From NCBI GenBank assembly GCA_934621385.1, contig CAKTUI010000053.1:1-8727 (forward strand): a stretch of 8,727 nt of DNA, given 5' to 3'. This document shows, one piece after another, positions 6,728-8,727 of the stretch; position 1 is the first letter of the stretch, and every line of letters begins with the position of its first letter. The position numbers and the translations under genes are program-made. This DNA is from an uncultured Kiritimatiellota bacterium (GTDB taxonomy: Bacteria; Verrucomicrobiota; Kiritimatiellia; RFP12; UBA1067). A model generated the notes under the pieces. That model saw only the letters and a list, made by a program, of their open reading frames with translations. It searched no databases and had not been told where the DNA came from.

Positions 6728-7740
6728 GCCTGCGCATTGCCATCGTCGGCTATGGGTTTATGGGGCGGACGCATTATGGCGCTTGGAAAAAGTGCCCGGG
6801 CGCAAAGGTTGTCGCCGTGTGCGACGCGAATCTTTCCCAACTGACGACGACGGTGGTGGGCAACCTGAAGGGCGCGGCGGATAATTCGCGACTCCCGGCT
6901 TCCATTCGTGTCTGGCGCGATTTTGATGCCATGCTTGCGTCCGGCGGTTTTGATGCCGTGGACATCACATTGCCGACGGCACTTCATGCGGAAAGCGCGG
7001 TGAAGGCCCTTCGTGCTGGCTTTCATGTCCTCTGCGAGAAGCCGATGGCCCTAACGGTGCGCGACTGCAATCGGATGCTCGTGGAAGCGCGGCGGACGCG
7101 GCGAACGCTTTTGGTCGCCCAGTGCGTCCGATTCTTCCCGGAGTATGCCTACCTGCGGCGGCTTGTCCAGGAGAATCGCTACGGAAAGGTCATTGCTGCG
7201 GATTTCACACGCTTCATGTCCGCTCCCAAATGGTCGCCGAGCGGAGGTGGGTGGCTGTTGGATGAGACGAAGTCGGGCGGACTCTACGTTGATGCGCACA
7301 TCCATGATGCGGATTACATTCTCTCCGTTTTCGGTGCGCCGCGATGCGTCCGCTCGCGTGCCCACCGCTCGGTTCATGGGTATGTGGACCATTTGACGAC
7401 GGACTATGTCTATGACGACGGGAAGATTGTGACGGCCGATTGCTCGTTCGCGGCGGCAAATGCGCTTGTCTGGGATGCCGCCGTGCGCGTTTTCTTTGAG
7501 CGGGCGACGGTTTTCATCGGCCCGGCCTATCGGCATCCTCTGACGATTTACCCGAATGAGGGTCATCCGTTTTCGCCGAAACTCTCTCAGAGGACGGGTT
7601 ATGAGGAGGAGGTTCGCTACTTCAGGCATTTGGTGGAGGGAACGCTCCGTGCTGAAGAGAGGATTCTGACGGCTGAGGCCGCCCGCGATTCGTTGGCGCT
7701 TGTGTTGCGGGAGCGCACCTGTGTGGCGCGGCAGATCTGA
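6724..7740 (+). CDS. Gfo/Idh/MocA-family NAD(P)-dependent oxidoreductase
   Basis: A protein of 338 residues. The N-terminal Rossmann fold shows VGYGFMG (8-14) for NAD(P) binding, DAVDITLPTALHAE (77-90) and the family signature CEKPMAL (104-110) with the key Lys106. The C-terminal substrate domain carries GGLYVDAHIHDADYI (185-199), where D190 and H194 match the usual D-x3-H active-site pattern. Family members oxidise or reduce sugars, cyclitols and nucleotide sugars; the substrate cannot be told from sequence. The start is firm: ATG overlaps the upstream stop as ATGA, with AGAAGG at 6711-6716. It is the last gene of the operon. Nearby Kdo and MurNAc genes make a nucleotide-sugar or envelope-sugar substrate plausible, but that is inference. 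Confidence 0.9.
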   Translation: MSLRIAIVGYGFMGRTHYGAWKKCPGAKVVAVCDANLSQLTTTVVGNLKGAADNSRLPASIRVWRDFDAMLASGGFDAVDITLPTALHAESAVKALRAGFHVLCEKPMALTVRDCNRMLVEARRTRRTLLVAQCVRFFPEYAYLRRLVQENRYGKVIAADFTRFMSAPKWSPSGGGWLLDETKSGGLYVDAHIHDADYILSVFGAPRCVRSRAHRSVHGYVDHLTTDYVYDDGKIVTADCSFAAANALVWDAAVRVFFERATVFIGPAYRHPLTIYPNEGHPFSPKLSQRTGYEEEVRYFRHLVEGTLRAEERILTAEAARDSLALVLRERTCVARQI

Positions 7741-7776
7741 ACGAGCACGGAAAGTCTCTACTCCTTTTAAGATGGC

Positions 7777-7836
7777 GAGACGAATGTGCCGCGCCCGCGC
7801 CCGCGTCGGGCGTTCGGGACGGTCGCGGCGAGTCTC
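7777..7836 (+). other. Nested GC-rich hairpin after the operon
   Basis: Four co-linear helices nest inside one another: GAGAC (7777-7781) with GTCTC (7832-7836), GCCGCG (7788-7793) with CGCGGC (7824-7829), CCCG (7794-7797) with CGGG (7815-7818), and CGCCCG (7798-7803) with CGGGCG (7807-7812) around a 3-base loop. About 21 pairs form in 60 bases. It starts 37 bases after the last operon gene. No T-run follows, so a factor-independent terminator is unlikely, but it could protect the 3' end of the operon mRNA. Confidence 0.55.
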
Positions 7837-7855
7837 CACGGCGGGAAAATGTTGT

Positions 7856-8101
7856 CTTCCCAAAGAGAATGCGCTTTTCTCCCAAAGAAGACGGGACTTT
7901 CTCCCACAGGGGACGGGCTGTTCCTTGGAGGAAGAAGGGTGCTTGCCCGTTCTCTTTGGCATCTCGGCCCTTCCTCCTTGGCATCCCTGCCCCTTGCCTT
8001 TGGGAGTCCAGCCCCCTTTCTTCCAAAGAAAAGAGACCTTTCTTTGGGAGACCGCACGTCTTTTTTTGGGAAGACGGGACTCTCCCATTGGGGGAAGAAG
8101 C
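7856..8101. repeat. Degenerate 22-bp periodic array built on TTTGGGA in both orientations
   Basis: Core motifs recur at exact 22-base steps in two blocks. In the first block CCCAAAG, CCCAAAG and CCCACAG start at 7859, 7881 and 7903, and an inverted TTGGAGG at 7925. In the second block TTGG cores start at 7956, 7978, 8000, 8044, 8066 and 8088, with an inverted TTCCAAAG filling the slot at 8022. The two blocks are out of phase by nine bases. A rough unit reads CCTTTCTTTGGGAGACC plus five variable bases. GAAGACGGGACT is repeated exactly at 7887 and 8070, and GTCTTCCCAAAGA (7854-7866) is inverted at 8063-8075 with 12 of 13 matches. A period of 22 is not a multiple of three, which argues against a protein repeat. 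Confidence 0.75.
8019..8051. other. Hairpin formed by two opposed array units
   Basis: Bases 8019-8031 pair with 8039-8051 to give 13 pairs, one of them G-T, around a 7-base loop. The hairpin results from the inverted unit at 8022 meeting the direct unit at 8044. No T-tract follows directly, although seven Ts occur at 8061-8067. Confidence 0.55.
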
Positions 8102-8115
8102 CCTCTTCACGGCTT

Positions 8116-8152
8116 GTGCCGCGTAGGCGTTGTGTAGGCGTGTGCGCGGCAC
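8116..8152. other. 8-bp inverted repeat GTGCCGCG/CGCGGCAC
   Basis: GTGCCGCG (8116-8123) and CGCGGCAC (8145-8152) form a perfect stem around a 21-base loop. A further GTGCCGCG at 8252-8259 could replace the first arm, giving an alternative pairing. Confidence 0.5.
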
Positions 8153-8158
8153 TTTGGG

Positions 8159-8196
8159 CGGCCTGCCGGACGGCAGGTCGGCAAGACCACCTGCCG
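8159..8196. other. Two mutually exclusive hairpins sharing one arm
   Basis: Bases 8159-8167 pair with 8172-8180 (nine pairs, one G-T, GGAC loop). The same arm, CGGCAGGT (8171-8178), also pairs perfectly with ACCTGCCG (8189-8196) around a 10-base loop. Only one can form at a time, the layout seen in RNA switches and attenuators, although simple repetition of CCTGCC would produce the same pattern. Confidence 0.45.
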
Positions 8197-8267
8197 CGTT
8201 CCGGTCTGTGGTCGGCCTGTCCCTCCTCTCGGGCGAGGGGGTGAGCGCGAAGTGCCGCGAGTGAGGT

Positions 8268-8385
8268 CTTCCACGGGGCGCCACCGTAAGAGTTGTTTTG
8301 TCTGTAACCAGTGATAATCGCCGAGGCAAGGCAGGCTAAGAAGACTTGGTTGTCGAGGCGTGAGAGGTGAGCGCAACCGTGGAAG
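8268..8385. other. Long-range 9-bp inverted repeat, possible structured RNA domain
   Basis: CTTCCACGG (8268-8276) and CCGTGGAAG (8377-8385) are perfect complements separated by 100 bases. GGTGAGCGC is repeated directly at 8240 and 8366. The enclosed stretch is less GC-rich than its flanks. This could be the closing helix of a non-coding RNA, but no known family was recognised and chance is possible. Confidence 0.3.
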
Positions 8386-8430
8386 CCGAGACCGAGCGGC
8401 AACTTCGCGCAAGCCCACGAGCGGGCGGTT

Positions 8431-8441
8431 TATGGTAAAAT
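8431..8441 (+). promoter_or_regulatory. Extended -10 promoter abutting the start of the gene at 8448
   Basis: TATGGTAAAAT matches the element at 108-118 at ten of eleven positions, including the TG of an extended -10. The hexamer TAAAAT ends six bases before the ATG at 8448, so transcription would begin at or next to the start codon. It is an AT-rich island in strongly GC-rich DNA, which supports function. Confidence 0.7.
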
Positions 8442-8447
8442 ACTTCC

Positions 8448-8727
8448 ATGCGTGGGACTGTCCAGAGGATTCTGACCTTTGCGGGGCGTGGGTGCGTCGC
8501 GGCGCTTGCGCTCGCCCTCGTCCTGCACGGCTCGACGAAGCGGCCGCCCCTCCGGCAGTCCGCCGCGCCCACATCCTCCCCCGCCCCCTTCGCCGTGCGC
8601 ACCGCGCCGTCCGTCGCCCCCGTCCCGGGGAGCCCCGACCCGCCCGAGGCCCCGCCGGGGATGTGCGCGGCGACGAACTGGTGGCGGCGCGGCGCGTTCT
8701 CCGGCTGGCGGCGCGTGGACTTCCCGG
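8448..8727 (+). CDS. Secreted proline-rich protein, 3' part beyond the window
   Basis: The frame stays open for 93 codons to the window end. Translation begins MRGTVQRILTFAGRG, followed by a hydrophobic stretch (about 16-27, CVAALALALVLH): a signal peptide or N-terminal anchor. A low-complexity Pro/Ala/Ser linker follows (about 33-71), then TNWWRRGAFSGWRRVDFP (76-93), which looks like the start of a folded, tryptophan-rich domain. The W-x-x-RGAF layout reminds me of large surface proteins of Kiritimatiellota-like genomes, from memory only. There is no ribosome site; the promoter lies at the ATG, so the mRNA is probably leaderless. The DNA is about 78% GC, with third positions almost all G or C, unlike the operon to the left. 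Confidence 0.65.
   Translation, partial: MRGTVQRILTFAGRGCVAALALALVLHGSTKRPPLRQSAAPTSSPAPFAVRTAPSVAPVPGSPDPPEAPPGMCAATNWWRRGAFSGWRRVDFP

Larger units (their letters stand above)
7741..8447. other. Gene-free, repeat- and hairpin-rich intergenic region
   Basis: No convincing coding sequence is present in these 707 bases. Open frames on both strands give low-complexity, Arg/Ser/Pro-rich translations with no recognisable domain. The region has three parts: a nested GC-rich hairpin just after the oxidoreductase stop, a 22-bp periodic array, and a GC-rich part with several helices that compete for the same bases. No tRNA, rRNA, tmRNA, RNase P or SRP RNA signature was found. The octamer GTGCCGCG occurs at 7786, 8116 and 8252, with its complement at 8145. 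Confidence 0.7.

Noticed and set aside
7856..8101. CRISPR array
   Set aside because: The units are contiguous, degenerate and occur in both orientations, with no constant repeat separated by unique spacers and no cas gene nearby.
8312..8318. TGATAAT as a -10 box for a transcript in the intergenic region
   Set aside because: There is no extended TG at the right place and no -35 at good spacing, so it is not distinguishable from chance.
8281..8350. RNase P, SRP or tmRNA-like segment, prompted by CCACCGTAAGAG and GAGGCAAGGCAGG
   Set aside because: The universally conserved cores of these RNAs (for example the GGAAAGTCC region of RNase P or the GGAAGCAGC loop of SRP) are absent on both strands.
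7051..8402. Long open frames on the minus strand (7051-8088, 7622-8329 and 7767-8402) and a plus-strand frame 7700-8137
   Set aside because: They run through the 22-bp array, whose period is not a multiple of three, or are antisense to the oxidoreductase. The translations are Arg/Ser/Pro-rich without domains.

Overview
The window looks like accessory chromosome of a Gram-negative bacterium. The evidence is a CMP-Kdo synthetase (KdsB, lipopolysaccharide inner core), a MurU/AmgK-type peptidoglycan-sugar salvage fusion and an ExbD/TolR-like domain. The overall style suggests a member of the PVC superphylum, perhaps Kiritimatiellota or Verrucomicrobiota. The style in question is short-leader promoters with an extended -10, tightly overlapped genes and a proline-rich secreted protein in very GC-rich DNA. 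That placement is an impression from memory, not a proof.

Layout: positions 1-126 hold overlapping GGGATAA/TTATCCC palindromes and an extended -10 promoter placed so close to the first ATG that the mRNA would be leaderless or nearly so. Positions 127-7740 hold seven genes on the + strand in one compact run, with a 14-base gap and then overlaps of 4, 29, 35, 8 and 4 bases. In order they are: a membrane-anchored TPR-like protein; a fused sugar-1-phosphate nucleotidyltransferase and APH-fold sugar kinase with a His/Cys-rich tail; a 697-residue protein I do not recognise; KdsB; a short AzlC-type permease; an AzlD-type partner fused to an ExbD/TolR-like domain; and a Gfo/Idh/MocA oxidoreductase. 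I see no internal promoter or terminator, so I read this as one operon.

Positions 7741-8447 contain no gene I can support. They hold a nested GC-rich hairpin, about eleven degenerate 22-bp units built on TTTGGGA in both orientations, and a GC-rich stretch with mutually exclusive helices and a long-range inverted repeat. A second extended -10 promoter, nearly identical to the first, abuts the ATG at 8448. There a secreted proline-rich protein begins and runs off the window end in DNA of roughly 78% GC; the first gene is about 48% GC.

How the genes may work together: the fusion protein and KdsB both make activated sugars for the envelope (UDP-MurNAc by salvage, and CMP-Kdo). The AzlC/AzlD pair would be an amino-acid exporter of the inner membrane, and the oxidoreductase probably acts on a sugar or cyclitol. 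The shared theme is envelope supply, but the roles of the TPR protein and the 697-residue protein are unknown. The most unusual items are the AzlD-ExbD-like fusion, the metal-binding tail on the MurU-AmgK-like fusion, and the two-phase 22-bp array.
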